Shown: positions 1-8,505, counted from the stretch's first letter. The stretch is DNA of 64,000 nucleotides from Roseovarius marisflavi (GCF_900142625.1 NZ_FRBN01000010.1:62001-126000); one strand, 5' to 3'. Notes: generated by a model not told the origin, from the sequence alone. Numbers and translations: made by a program.

Positions 1-529
1 TGCGCACCGCATTGCGAAGTTTCGCGTCAAGGTTGGACAGCGGTTCATCCATCAGGCACAGCCGTTGCCCAGCCACGATCGCACGCGCCAAGGCAACGCG
101 CTGCCGCTGACCGCCTGAAAGTTCGCCAGGTTTGCGGCTTTCAAGACCAAGAAGCCCCGTAATCTCGAGCGCGCGGTGCAGTTTTTCCAGCCGCTCCTTT
201 TTCGGAACACGCCGGACTTTGAGACCGAACATGACGTTTTCGGCAACCGACAGGTGCGGAAACAACGCGTAAGACTGAAACACCATTGACAGGTTCCGAT
301 CCGACGCCGCACTGGTCGTGACATCCTTGCCATCGATCAGAATCTTGCCTTCGTCGGGCAACTCCAGTCCGGCCAAAAGACGCAGGGTTGTCGACTTGCC
401 GCAGCCAGACGGGCCCAAGAGCGCCGTGAAGCTGCCCTCGGGGATATCAAGCGATATCCCTTCCACCCCCAATTGGCCGTTCCAGCGCTTTGCTACGCCG
501 TCGAGTTTTACAAACGGTGATGGTGTCAT
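1..529 (-). CDS. ABC transporter ATP-binding subunit (UgpC/MalK type), 3' end outside window
   Basis: ATPase of an importer for a sugar or glycerol-phosphate type solute; it would sit on the cytoplasmic side of the permease. About 176 N-terminal codons are present and the frame is open to the window edge, so the C-terminal regulatory (TOBE) part is outside. Visible in order: Walker A GPSGCGKST, Q-loop FQSYALFPHLSV, signature LSGGQRQRVALARA, Walker B LCLMDEP and D-loop SNLDAKLR. The start is the ATG at 529, which overlaps the stop of the DeoR-type gene by 4 bp (ATGA), so the two are translationally coupled. The high similarity of this ATPase class makes the family certain, but the substrate cannot be read; the regulator and HAD neighbour suggest a phosphorylated or polyol-type substrate (inference). 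Confidence 0.9.
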   Translation of the reverse strand, partial: MTPSPFVKLDGVAKRWNGQLGVEGISLDIPEGSFTALLGPSGCGKSTTLRLLAGLELPDEGKILIDGKDVTTSAASDRNLSMVFQSYALFPHLSVAENVMFGLKVRRVPKKERLEKLHRALEITGLLGLESRKPGELSGGQRQRVALARAIVAGQRLCLMDEPLSNLDAKLRNAVR

Positions 530-1305
530 GTTGCATGTCCTTCAGCCACAAGCAGGCGGTCTTTGATCTTGGTCAGTAAAGGCGCGAACCTGTCGCCCGG
601 CAGGCGGTCCACGATGATCCGGTCCATGTCAGTAATATTGCCGCCAAATGCAGGGGCCTGGCGTCCGAACTTAGACCCGTCGATCACAAGGAGGGATTGT
701 TGGGCGTTTTCACAAATCTTTTGTGTCGCGCGTACTTCGGTTGTGTGAAATTCCAGCAGACCACCGTCCTCTGCAATCCCCGCAGCACCAAAAACCGCAA
801 AATCAGCCCGGAATCGCCCAAAGAAATCAAGAACATCGTTCCCCAGTATATCGCGATCCGGCAGGCGGACCTCGCCGCCGGGCAAGATGATCCGGTTCGA
901 CACTTCCTCGCTCAGCGCCATTGCAGCACTCAGGTTGTTGGTGATCACCGTCAGCCCCTCATGGCTGCGCAGCGCCTGTGCCACGCTAAGCGGGGTCGAG
1001 CCGATGGAAATGAACAGTGTCGCACCATTGGGGATCAGCTTGGCAGCCGCTTCGCCAATTGCGCGCTTGCCCATTAGGTTGGTGCCTGCACGCTGATCGA
1101 ATGGCGTGTTGAGGAATTCTTCACTCAGCTCGATCCGGCCATGGACGCGGTGCAGCATGTCGCATTGGCACAAGGCATCAATATCGCGGCGGATGGTCTG
1201 CATGGACACGTCAAAGCGTTCGGCAAGCGATCCGACGGTCGCCGCGCCCTGTTCCAGAACCAAAGCCGAGATCGCTCCGCGACGTCTTTGCTTCTTTGAT
1301 AACAT
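526..1305 (-). CDS. DeoR/GlpR-family transcriptional regulator
   Basis: Sugar- or polyol-phosphate responsive repressor of about 259 residues, the normal size for DeoR regulators. The N-terminus (about residues 5-58) is a DeoR helix-turn-helix with the family pattern VGSLAERFDVSMQTIRRDID. The rest is the DeoRC sensor domain, with the ligand-loop-like segments ITNNLSAA and LPGGEV and the DGSKFGR motif. The ATG at 1305 was chosen because a GGGGAG ribosome site lies just upstream; the longer open frame to 1398 lacks one and its extra residues do not fit the family. It is first in an operon with the ABC ATPase and is read divergently from the HAD gene, so it probably controls both directions. The effector is unknown. 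Confidence 0.9.
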   Translation of the reverse strand: MLSKKQRRRGAISALVLEQGAATVGSLAERFDVSMQTIRRDIDALCQCDMLHRVHGRIELSEEFLNTPFDQRAGTNLMGKRAIGEAAAKLIPNGATLFISIGSTPLSVAQALRSHEGLTVITNNLSAAMALSEEVSNRIILPGGEVRLPDRDILGNDVLDFFGRFRADFAVFGAAGIAEDGGLLEFHTTEVRATQKICENAQQSLLVIDGSKFGRQAPAFGGNITDMDRIIVDRLPGDRFAPLLTKIKDRLLVAEGHAT

Positions 1306-1347
1306 GCCGCTCCCCACCCCTGAGTCTGCCGTAACGTTAGTGGGTGA

Positions 1348-1490
1348 AAAACAACAAAACAACATTTTATTCCGCGGCCTTATGCGATAATTTTTCAAAT
1401 AAACTTGAAATATTTGATATAATTGGGAATTCCATCATAAATGTTTACATAGTTTTGTTGTTTTGTTGTTTTAACTTTCGTTTGCGCGAA
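1348..1490. promoter_or_regulatory. Divergent promoter region with perfect 17-bp inverted repeat
   Basis: AT-rich control region between the DeoR gene (minus) and the HAD gene (plus). The 17-mer AAAACAACAAAACAACA at 1348-1364 recurs as its exact reverse complement at 1456-1472, 91 bp apart. A further dyad, TTCG-N6-CGAA, lies at 1477-1490. GlpR-type operators are built on TTCG/CGAA half-sites (family knowledge), so the dyad is a plausible DeoR-type operator. A paired site could allow looping over both promoters; that is inference. Confidence 0.5.
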
Positions 1491-1542
1491 TTTTCTCTAA
1501 GGTGTGTCCCAAGTCCTGGACGAAAGACCGAGGTGGGGAAGA

Positions 1543-2427
1543 ATGCTGACAACGCAGTCAATTTTTGATCGCTATCAGGAAGTCCGAGCAAGATTCCCCC
1601 GTGTAACACCGCGCGAGGGATCGCTTGAAATCCAGTCTTTGCTGGACATCGTCGATCAGGTCGATGCCTTTGTTTTCGACGCTTTCGGCGTGCTGAACGT
1701 CGGCGAAACGCTGATCCCCGGTGCGGACGAACGGCTGGACCAATTGCGCGCACATGGCTGCGCCATTCGTATTCTGACCAATGCCGCGAGCTATGACCGC
1801 AACGGCGCCATAGCCAAGTTCAAACGCCTTGGACTGCGCGTTGAAGACGACGAAATCATCACCAGCCGGGAAGCGACACTCAAGAATTTGGAAAAGGGAC
1901 ATTGGGGCGTTATTGCCGCCGATTCCGATACGCTCAGCGATTTGCCAGAAACAGTAACGCGCCTTGGCGACACGCAGGCCGACTATGATAAGGTTGATCG
2001 GTTCCTGTTTCTATCAACGGCTGACTGGACCACAACACGCCAAGACTTGCTGGTTGCATCCATGCGGGACCGCCCCCGCAGCTTGCGCATCGGCAACGCA
2101 GATCTGGCAGCTCCCCGCGATGACGGGTTTTCTGTTGAGCCTGGGTTTTTCGGCCACCAAATTGCTGACCAGTTCCCTGAGCATGTCAAGTTTTTCGGCA
2201 AGCCGTTTGCGGAGGTCTATGACCTGACCGAAGCATCTCTGCCTTCAATCCCATCGCATCGTATCGCGATGTGCGGAGACACGCTTCACACAGATATCCT
2301 AGGCGCTGCTGCCTGCGGATGGCGCACCGTCCTTGTCACCAAAGATGGCCTGTTTGCAGGTTACGATACGCGGCCATTCTCTAAACAGTCGCGCCTGTTT
2401 GCCGATTGGCGGCTTGATCGCATCTGA
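1543..2427 (+). CDS. HAD-superfamily class IIA hydrolase (TIGR01459-like)
   Basis: Predicted cytoplasmic phosphatase-like protein of 294 residues, NagD-like (class IIA). Motif I is FDAFGVL near residue 45: the nucleophile Asp is present but the second Asp (D+2) of the usual DxD is Phe. Motif II is LTNAAS, the motif III Lys lies in FFGKPFAEVYD, and motif IV is CGDTLHTDILGAAACGW. The ATG at 1543 follows GAGGTGGGGA. Loss of the D+2 acid/base is seen in some class IIA relatives and usually means slow or altered phosphatase chemistry. Its divergent position next to a DeoR regulator and an ABC ATPase suggests it acts on the imported or a phosphorylated product. The exact substrate is unknown. Confidence 0.8.
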   Translation: MLTTQSIFDRYQEVRARFPRVTPREGSLEIQSLLDIVDQVDAFVFDAFGVLNVGETLIPGADERLDQLRAHGCAIRILTNAASYDRNGAIAKFKRLGLRVEDDEIITSREATLKNLEKGHWGVIAADSDTLSDLPETVTRLGDTQADYDKVDRFLFLSTADWTTTRQDLLVASMRDRPRSLRIGNADLAAPRDDGFSVEPGFFGHQIADQFPEHVKFFGKPFAEVYDLTEASLPSIPSHRIAMCGDTLHTDILGAAACGWRTVLVTKDGLFAGYDTRPFSKQSRLFADWRLDRI

Positions 2428-2703
2428 CTGCCTTTGTGCAGAAATTTGGTGTCGGATGTCCATCCGGGGTTGGTTGGCAAGCATTTTGGTGTCTGGACGA
2501 GTGTTTCAGCACCGAGATGACCCGATGTACACCTCTGAAAGTAATACCTTCAGCAGTCGGGACGCATACAGAGCGGCCTTTGATGAAGCCATTGCGATGG
2601 TGCGCTTTGTCCTGTGTGGATGGCTCCTTTTTTGCAAGTACCGTTTTTTGTGGATGGGGTCTTGTCAGAAGCAGTCTTGTGTTCGGCCTGCTAGCGCGAC
2701 GCA
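2428..2703. other. Region without convincing gene (decayed sequence before the IS remnant)
   Basis: Several short open frames exist on both strands, but none has a ribosome site together with a recognisable family. A plus-strand frame from the ATG at 2525 begins MYTSESNTFSSRDAYRAAF and loses credible protein character after about 25 residues; it could be the 5' stump of a disrupted gene. This stretch lies between the HAD gene and the broken end of the IS element and looks like rearranged or decaying DNA. Confidence 0.4.
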
Positions 2704-3427
2704 CATGGCGGCTGAACGGGCATCAGGATCACTGAGTGAGACCTGCGTCTCGCTGGTCTCGTCCGTGCGCTGGTCAATTGATCTGTAGCGCGGCCTCTTT
2801 TTGCAGGTGTTCCAGCATCTTCAAGGTGCGTTCCATGCGGGCCTCAGGCAGCACCGTGCCGGTCTGCTCAAACACCTCATCGGCACGATCCAACTCACCC
2901 AGATATCGCCCGATGGCCTTGTCGATCTCACCCAGCTTCTGACGCAACTTACCACGTGTGTAGTTTTTGACCTTGGCATTCAAAGCCTTGAACCGGCTGC
3001 CATTGATGGCAACCACGTCCCCATCGAGCAGGTTCATGCTACGACAGAGGGCCACGAACTGCTGACACACCTTGCAGATCGCAGGCCCGTTATCTTTCCT
3101 AAAGTCCGCGATTGTCTTGAAGTCAGGCTTCAGCCGACCCGTCAGCCAAATGAGCTCCAGGTTGCGGCCACATTCTCGTTCCAACCGCCGCGACGACTGG
3201 ATCTGGTTCAAATATCCACACAGATAAATCCGCTGTATCAACCCAGAATGATAGCCCGGTCGACCAGTGGCGGCGGGCTGCGCACTAAAGCCAAGTGCGG
3301 CGAAATCGAGCAGCTCTGTGAAAGCATCAATGGCACGAACCGGGCTGTTCTCGTCGACATGATAGTCCAGATGTTCAGGTAATAACATCGTCTGCTGGCG
3401 ATCCAAACCCTCGATAAATTGCGTCAT
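2704..3427 (-). pseudogene. IS1182-family transposase, frameshifted and truncated
   Basis: The first 217 codons from the ATG at 3427 encode the DUF772-type N-terminal region (PVRAIDAFTELLDF, RPGYHSGLIQRIYLCGYLN, KTIADFRKDN). The region of the first catalytic aspartate reads VVAINGSRFKALN, where the family has a DGS-type motif, so Asp is replaced by Asn. The frame ends at 2774, but the family sequence continues in another frame at once (IDQRTDETSETQ, SLSDPDARSAAM), which shows a frameshift. After about 2704 no transposase sequence follows, so the C-terminal catalytic part is gone. Full-length relatives have about 450-500 residues. The element cannot move by itself. Confidence 0.8.
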
Positions 3428-3500
3428 GAACAACCTCCGCATCGAATACGAAAATCATACCATCATTCAGGAAAAATTGGCCGGGTTTTCACACACCCTC
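2704..3500 (-). mobile_element. Truncated IS1182-like insertion sequence remnant
   Basis: The transposase pseudogene defines the element. The 5' (promoter-side) end is probably near 3497-3500, where the minus strand reads TGTGTGAAAACCCGGCCAAT, resembling terminal sequences of IS1182-type elements. The other end is missing: homology stops near 2704 and no matching inverted repeat was seen downstream. Target duplications therefore cannot be defined. Confidence 0.6.
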
Positions 3501-3650
3501 TCCGCGCACCGGACCCTGGTGCGCCCTGCGTCGAAGGTCCGGTTTCGGTCGGAAATGCTTGACGGTTGGGTAAGTATTGCGTGACGTCAGCTCTTGATCG
3601 GCGTCACAAAATTCACCGCACAGAGCGCAAAGATGCGCGACGGTCCAGAC

Positions 3651-4298
3651 CTATAATGACACGCCCGTTCCCTGTAAAACCCCGTGTTCCAGCGCATAGC
3701 GGGTCAGGCCGGCGGTGCTTGAAATCCCAAGCTTGCGCTTGATGTTCTTGCGATGCGTCTCAACCGTGCGCACCGAGATATCAAGCGCAAGCCCGACCTC
3801 CTTGTTCGACTTGCCCTGCGCCAGTTGCAACAGGATGGTCTGTTCGCGGTTGGTCAGCTGTTCGCGCTCGCGGCTGTCATAGGGCGCCAATGATCCTTTT
3901 GCCCCGGTACACAGATAGCGTTGCCCGGCCATCACCGCATCAATCGCGCGCTTGATTTCATCGGTCGGCACATCCTTGAGAACATAGCCCGCCGCGCCAT
4001 GGCTGAGCGCGCTGGTGATATATTCGGGGCTGTCATGCATCGACAGAATAAGAATGCGGGTCTCGGGGCGGCGCTCAAGGATGATCTCGGTGGTGCTCAG
4101 CCCGCCGATGCCCGGCATGTTGAGATCAAGCAGGATCACATCGGGATTAAGCGCGCCGACCTGTTCGATGATCGCGTGACCGCTGGCGAGGGTGGCGATC
4201 ACCTCGACATCGTCATAGCTTTCAAGGATCGACTGAATGCCTTCGGCGACCATCGGGTGATCGTCCACGATTGCGATGCGAATACGGGGCGTTGTCAT
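3651..4298 (-). CDS. NarL/LuxR-type response regulator
   Basis: DNA-binding response regulator of 215 residues, partner of the kinase encoded just upstream in the operon. The receiver domain (about residues 6-122) has the acidic pair D12-D13, phospho-acceptor D58 (VILLDLNMPG), the Ser of ILSMHDS and the Lys of YVLKDVP, all intact. The GerE-type helix-turn-helix lies at about 145-205 (LTNREQTILLQLAQGKSNKEV and SVRTVETHRKNIKRKLG). The start overlaps the kinase stop by 4 bp (ATGA), so kinase and regulator are coupled. The nearby divergent sulP and TRAP genes are the obvious candidates for its targets, but no binding site is proven. Confidence 0.93.
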   Translation of the reverse strand: MTTPRIRIAIVDDHPMVAEGIQSILESYDDVEVIATLASGHAIIEQVGALNPDVILLDLNMPGIGGLSTTEIILERRPETRILILSMHDSPEYITSALSHGAAGYVLKDVPTDEIKRAIDAVMAGQRYLCTGAKGSLAPYDSREREQLTNREQTILLQLAQGKSNKEVGLALDISVRTVETHRKNIKRKLGISSTAGLTRYALEHGVLQGTGVSL

Positions 4299-5752
4299 GC
4301 GCGTGCCTTTGTCTTGGGATCAGGAAGGGCGGGGCTCTCGGGGGCGGCGTCAGAGCGGCCTTGGGGCTGCAATAGATGTGTCAGCGGCACATTGGCCTCG
4401 ATCACGGTGCCGGATTTCGACGAGATCACCCGCAGCACGCCGTCAAGCTGTTCGATGCGTTCCTGCATGTTGCGCAGGCCAAGCCCGCTATTGGGGGTCT
4501 GATCGGTCTTGGCGTGGTCAAGCCCACAGCCGTTGTCTGCAATCCGCAAGGTGGCCCCATCGGCATGGCCGCGCACGTCGATCATCACCTGAGTGGCGCC
4601 AGAGTGCCGTTCAATATTGGTCAGCGCCTCTTGCGCGACGCGGTAAAGCGCGATCTTGGCCTCGTCATCAAGGCGGTTGCGAAACACCACGGTTGTGAAC
4701 TCTGTCCTGATGCCGGTGCGGGCGCTAAAGCCTTCGGAGAGCGCCTTGATCGCGGGGCCAAGGCCGAGGTCGTCAAGCACGCCGGGGCGCAAATCGCGGC
4801 TGATGCGGCGGACCTCCTGAATGGCGCCCGACAGATGCGTGATGCCCCGGTCAAGCGTGTCGCCGGCGCGGGTATCGCCCGCCGCCAGCCGCCGCTTGGC
4901 GGTATCAAGCGCATAGCGCACGCCGACAAGGATCTGGCTGATGCCGTCATGCAATTCGCGCGCCACGCGGCCGCGTTCTTCTTCCTGGGCGTCAAACACC
5001 CGCTGGGTCAGCTTCTTGAGCTTGGCATCGGCCAGACGGCGTTCGCGGATGTTGATGAACAATCCCGACACGAAGACCAGCAAGAGCGCCGCCAGCATCG
5101 CCGCACCAATGTAGAGAAAGGTCTTTTGCACGCGGTCCTCGACCTTTTCGCGCGATGCCGAGACCGCCGCGACAACATCGTCGATGAACACGCCGGTGCC
5201 GACCGCCCACCGCCAATCCTGAAGCCCGATCACATAGGTCACCATGCGGGCGCGCTCACCGCTGCTTGGCTTGCGCCACTCATAGCTGTGATAGCCCCCG
5301 CCAGAGCGCGCCAGCCGGATAAGTTCGTCGGTGATCGGCGCGCCGCTCGGATCTTCGAGCCCGGTCCAGTTGCGCCCGATCAGATCGGTGTTGCGCGGGC
5401 TGACAAGGTTATTGCCGTCATAATCGAACACAAAGAAATAGCCATCCTGACCGTAAAGCATCCCCGACAGGATCTGGCTGACCTGAAGCATCGCGGCCTC
5501 GTCATCGGGGGCGGCGCGGCCATAGATATTCACGAAAGCCGTGCGCGCGATCGACAGGTAATTGCGCAGCTCGGCGCGCTTGGCCTCGATCAGCTGGGCC
5601 TCAAGCGTTTCGATCTCTCGCTCGGCCAGTTGGCGCGATTGCAGCGTCACCACCACCGAAATCGCCACCGCCGTCAGGATCAGCGGCAGCGTCGCCACCA
5701 GAAAAAGCTTTTGGCCGTAATTCAGCCGGAAAGAGGTGAACAAGCGGATCAT
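4295..5752 (-). CDS. Sensor histidine kinase with periplasmic single Cache domain (NarX-like core)
   Basis: Inner-membrane kinase of 485 residues. TM1 is at about residues 16-37; an extracytoplasmic sCache-type ligand domain follows (about 40-205; GYFFVFDYDGNNLVSP is typical), then TM2 at about 207-232. The HisKA_3 dimerisation domain carries the phospho-His in EEERGRVARELHDGISQ, and the HATPase_c domain has DNGCGLD and GLGLRNMQERIEQL. The ATG at 5752 (MIRLFTSF) was chosen over a longer frame that would overlap the sulP gene. Cache domains of this type bind small carboxylates in many relatives, so this pair may sense a substrate of the divergent TRAP system; that is inference. Confidence 0.92.
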   Translation of the reverse strand: MIRLFTSFRLNYGQKLFLVATLPLILTAVAISVVVTLQSRQLAEREIETLEAQLIEAKRAELRNYLSIARTAFVNIYGRAAPDDEAAMLQVSQILSGMLYGQDGYFFVFDYDGNNLVSPRNTDLIGRNWTGLEDPSGAPITDELIRLARSGGGYHSYEWRKPSSGERARMVTYVIGLQDWRWAVGTGVFIDDVVAAVSASREKVEDRVQKTFLYIGAAMLAALLLVFVSGLFINIRERRLADAKLKKLTQRVFDAQEEERGRVARELHDGISQILVGVRYALDTAKRRLAAGDTRAGDTLDRGITHLSGAIQEVRRISRDLRPGVLDDLGLGPAIKALSEGFSARTGIRTEFTTVVFRNRLDDEAKIALYRVAQEALTNIERHSGATQVMIDVRGHADGATLRIADNGCGLDHAKTDQTPNSGLGLRNMQERIEQLDGVLRVISSKSGTVIEANVPLTHLLQPQGRSDAAPESPALPDPKTKARA

Positions 5753-5801
5753 GGCAAAGCGATACGTCGAAACCGCCGTGATATCCAGCATTTCGGCGGC
5801 A

Positions 5802-7064
5802 TCAGGCGTCGGGCGGGGTCCAGTCGGCCTCGGGGACGTGGCGCTTGCGCAGGCGCAGGGCAAGCCCAAGCGCCACCCCGACGCCAATCGCCACCGTCAG
5901 GTCGGCCAGCACCGTCAACACAAGCGTCAGAAGAAGCAACACCTTGTCCGACGTCGCCCCGGTCACGTAGCCGCGCCATTTATGCGGCTCGCTCATGTTC
6001 CAGGCGGTCAAAAGCAACAGTCCCGCCAGGGCGGGCATTGCGAAATAGCCCGCCAGCGGCGCCACCAGAAGCATCACCAACAGGATGGTCAGCGCATGGA
6101 TCATCCCCGCCACCGGGGTCCTGCCGCCGGCGCGCACATTCGTGGCGGTGCGCGCAATCGCCCCGGTCGCAGGCATGCCGCCAAACAGCGCCGAGCCGAT
6201 ATTGGCGACGCCATTGGCCAGCACCTCGGCATTGGGGCGGTACTTTCCGCCGGTCATCCGGTCGGCGACGGCGGCGGACAAAAGCGATTCCACCCCGGCG
6301 AGAAAGGCGATGACCATGGCCGAGGGCAAGAGCGTCATTACCCGATCAAAGCCAAGCTCTGGCAGTCCCGGCATCGGCAATGTCGAGGGCAGCGCGCCAA
6401 AGCGCGAATAAAGCGTATCAACCGGAAGCACCCAGACCGCCACCGCCGCCGAGGTCACCCCGACGGCCACGATAAGCCCCGGATAGCGCGGCGCCGCGCG
6501 CCGCAGCCCCACGATCAGCAGCATCGTCGCCAAGCCGATCGCAAGGGCCATGCCGTTGAAGGATGCGCGCGCGTCCCAGAGGGCGGCAAGCTTTTCCAGG
6601 AATTCACCGGGCAGGGCGCCGATTTCAAGTCCAAAGAGTTCGCGTAGCTGGCTGGTGGCAATGATGATGGCAATGCCGATGGTAAAGCCGTTGATCACCG
6701 CCTCGGGGATATGGCGCACAAGGCTTCCGGCACGCAGATAGCCCGCGATTATCAGGATCAGACCGGCCATAAGCGTCGCCAGAACAAGCCCGTCATAGCC
6801 AAAATCGGCAATCACACCATAGACCACCACGATAAAGGCCCCGGTCGGCCCGCCGATCTGAACGCGGCTTCCGCCGAGGGCCGAAATCAGGAACCCGCCA
6901 ACGATCGCCGTGATCAGCCCCGCGCCGGGCTCGGCCCCAGAGGCGATGGCGATGGCGATGCTAAGGGGCAACGCCACCATGGCGACGCTGATGCCGGCAA
7001 ACAGGTCGGCCTGAAACAGCCCGGCGGTATAGCCGGGCAGGGTGGTCAGAACTTTGGGTTTCAT
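5802..7064 (-). CDS. SulP-family anion transporter lacking a STAS domain
   Basis: Polytopic inner-membrane permease of about 420 residues, first gene of the sulP-kinase-regulator operon. It shows the SulP core (GGSRVQIGGPTGAFIVVV, repeated hydrophobic helices and GGMPATGAIARTATNVRAGG). Typical SulP proteins have about 500-600 residues with a C-terminal STAS domain; here the chain stops about ten residues after the last helix, so STAS is absent. The family carries sulfate, bicarbonate or dicarboxylates, and the substrate is not readable here. The ATG at 7064 (MKPKVL) was chosen; an in-frame GTG at 7079 is the alternative. The kinase gene starts 49 bp downstream of its stop. Confidence 0.9.
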   Translation of the reverse strand: MKPKVLTTLPGYTAGLFQADLFAGISVAMVALPLSIAIAIASGAEPGAGLITAIVGGFLISALGGSRVQIGGPTGAFIVVVYGVIADFGYDGLVLATLMAGLILIIAGYLRAGSLVRHIPEAVINGFTIGIAIIIATSQLRELFGLEIGALPGEFLEKLAALWDARASFNGMALAIGLATMLLIVGLRRAAPRYPGLIVAVGVTSAAVAVWVLPVDTLYSRFGALPSTLPMPGLPELGFDRVMTLLPSAMVIAFLAGVESLLSAAVADRMTGGKYRPNAEVLANGVANIGSALFGGMPATGAIARTATNVRAGGRTPVAGMIHALTILLVMLLVAPLAGYFAMPALAGLLLLTAWNMSEPHKWRGYVTGATSDKVLLLLTLVLTVLADLTVAIGVGVALGLALRLRKRHVPEADWTPPDA

Positions 7065-7309
7065 GGCGCGAATCAACACCCCCCACTGAGCGGCTTCAAG
7101 CGGAATTTACACAGACCGACCGAAAGTTGATCACAAAGCCGTGCCTGCGCCGGGCATCGACCGTCAAATATTTTTGCTCTAATTGCGCTATGTACGCAGT
7201 AGTCGGTATTTTCTACTTTCTCATGCGCCTCTAAGGTCGCCAGACTTCAAGTGATCCGCGCGCGGCCTCAAATGGCCGTTCGCATCGAAATAATGGGGAG
7301 GAAAACCAT

Positions 7310-8395
7310 ATGGATCGTCGTTCGTTTCTGAAAAATACCGCTCTTGGTGGCGGTGCTGCCGTTGCCACATCGGCCCTGGCCGCACCGGCCTATGCGCAGG
7401 GCAAGCGCACGCTGACCATGGTCACCACATGGGGCCGTGGACTTGCGGGCGTGTTTGACGCCGCGCAGCGCGTTGCCGATAACATCAACGGCATGGCCGA
7501 TGGCGAGCTGACCATCGAAGTCAAAGGTGCCGGCGAACTTGTTGGCGCTTTCGAGGTGTTTGACGCCGTGACCGCCGGTCAGGCCGATATGTACCACGGC
7601 GCTGACTATTACTTCGTGGGTCAGCACCCGGCATATGCCTTCTTCACCTCGGTGCCCTTCGGCATGACCGCGCAAGAGCTGGTGAACTGGTATTACCACG
7701 GCGATGGCGCCGCGATCCATGACGAGCTTGGCCAGATCTTTGGCCTTAAATCCTTCCTTGCGGGCAACACCGGCGCGCAGGCGGGTGGCTGGTATTCGAA
7801 AGAAATCAATGGCCCCGAAGATTTCAACGGTCTCAAGTTCCGCATGCCCGGTCTTGGCGGCAAGGCGCTTGGCAAACTGGGCGCCAGCGTTCAGAACATC
7901 CCCGGCGCCGAAGTCTATCAGGCGCTTGCAAGCGGCGCGATTGACGGCACCGAGTGGATTGGCCCCTGGGCGGACGAAAAGGCCGGTTTCCAGGAAATTA
8001 CCAAGTTCTACTACACCGCCGGCTTCCACGAGCCGGGCGCGGGCCTGTCGATCGGCATGAACCGCGAAGTGTTCGAAAGCCTGACCCCTGCCCAGCAGAA
8101 AATGGTCGAAATCGGCTGTGCCGAAGCGCACCAGTGGAACCTGTCGCAATTCCTGTCCAACAACGGTGCGGCGCTTCAGCGTCTGCAATCCAATGGCGTG
8201 AAAACCCTGGAATTCCCCGATAGCGTCTGGGATGCCTTCGGTGAGGCCTCGAATGCGGTGCATCAGGAAAACATGGGCGACGAGCTTTATAAGCGCACCT
8301 ATGACAGCTATACCGCTTCGCTGAAATCGTCCTCGGGTTGGATCAAGAAATCCGACGGCGTCTATACCGCACAGCGCGACCGGGTTCTGGGCTAA
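7310..8395 (+). CDS. dctP: TRAP transporter solute-binding protein DctP (TakP-like)
   Basis: Periplasmic solute receptor of 361 residues for a sodium-coupled TRAP importer. The N-terminus MDRRSFLKNTALGGGAA has a twin-arginine motif and ends in a signal-peptidase site at about APAYAQ-G. The body matches the TakP-like branch (2-oxoacid or related carboxylates): KFRMPGLGGKALGKLGA with the conserved binding Arg, then DGTEWIGPWADEKAGF. A GGGGAGGA ribosome site precedes the ATG. It heads the dctP-dctQ-dctM operon, and a stem-loop after it can raise its mRNA level relative to the membrane subunits. The ligand is inferred only from subfamily; other organic acids are possible. Confidence 0.93.
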   Translation: MDRRSFLKNTALGGGAAVATSALAAPAYAQGKRTLTMVTTWGRGLAGVFDAAQRVADNINGMADGELTIEVKGAGELVGAFEVFDAVTAGQADMYHGADYYFVGQHPAYAFFTSVPFGMTAQELVNWYYHGDGAAIHDELGQIFGLKSFLAGNTGAQAGGWYSKEINGPEDFNGLKFRMPGLGGKALGKLGASVQNIPGAEVYQALASGAIDGTEWIGPWADEKAGFQEITKFYYTAGFHEPGAGLSIGMNREVFESLTPAQQKMVEIGCAEAHQWNLSQFLSNNGAALQRLQSNGVKTLEFPDSVWDAFGEASNAVHQENMGDELYKRTYDSYTASLKSSSGWIKKSDGVYTAQRDRVLG

Positions 8396-8422
8396 ATCCC
8401 CTTTACGACGTTGGAGATGGCG

Positions 8423-8444
8423 GGCCCCGGTTGTTTCCGGGGCC
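8423..8444 (+). terminator. Intercistronic stem-loop between dctP and dctQ
   Basis: Perfect 8-bp stem GGCCCCGG / CCGGGGCC with a 6-nt loop, located 28 bp after the dctP stop. No U-run follows, so it is more likely an mRNA-stabilising or attenuating hairpin than a full terminator. Such hairpins are common behind binding-protein genes. Confidence 0.6.
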
Positions 8445-8505
8445 TGTCACCACGTAAATAAAACAGGCGACCCGGACCTGAAAAACCGGGCAAAGGGGGG
8501 AAGAG

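Noticed and set aside
2381..2788. Overlapping frames around the IS end on both strands
   Set aside because: None has a ribosome site with family sequence; the transposase remainder and decayed DNA explain them.
3511..3550. CCGGACC/GGTCCGG inverted repeat as terminator of the response regulator
   Set aside because: It lies about 100 bp beyond the stop, has a 20-nt loop and no T-run, so support is too weak to list.
4376..6313. 645-residue plus-strand open frame
   Set aside because: It lies antisense to the histidine kinase and sulP genes, which have clear domains; its product is His/Arg/Gly-rich low-complexity sequence typical of antisense frames in GC-rich DNA.
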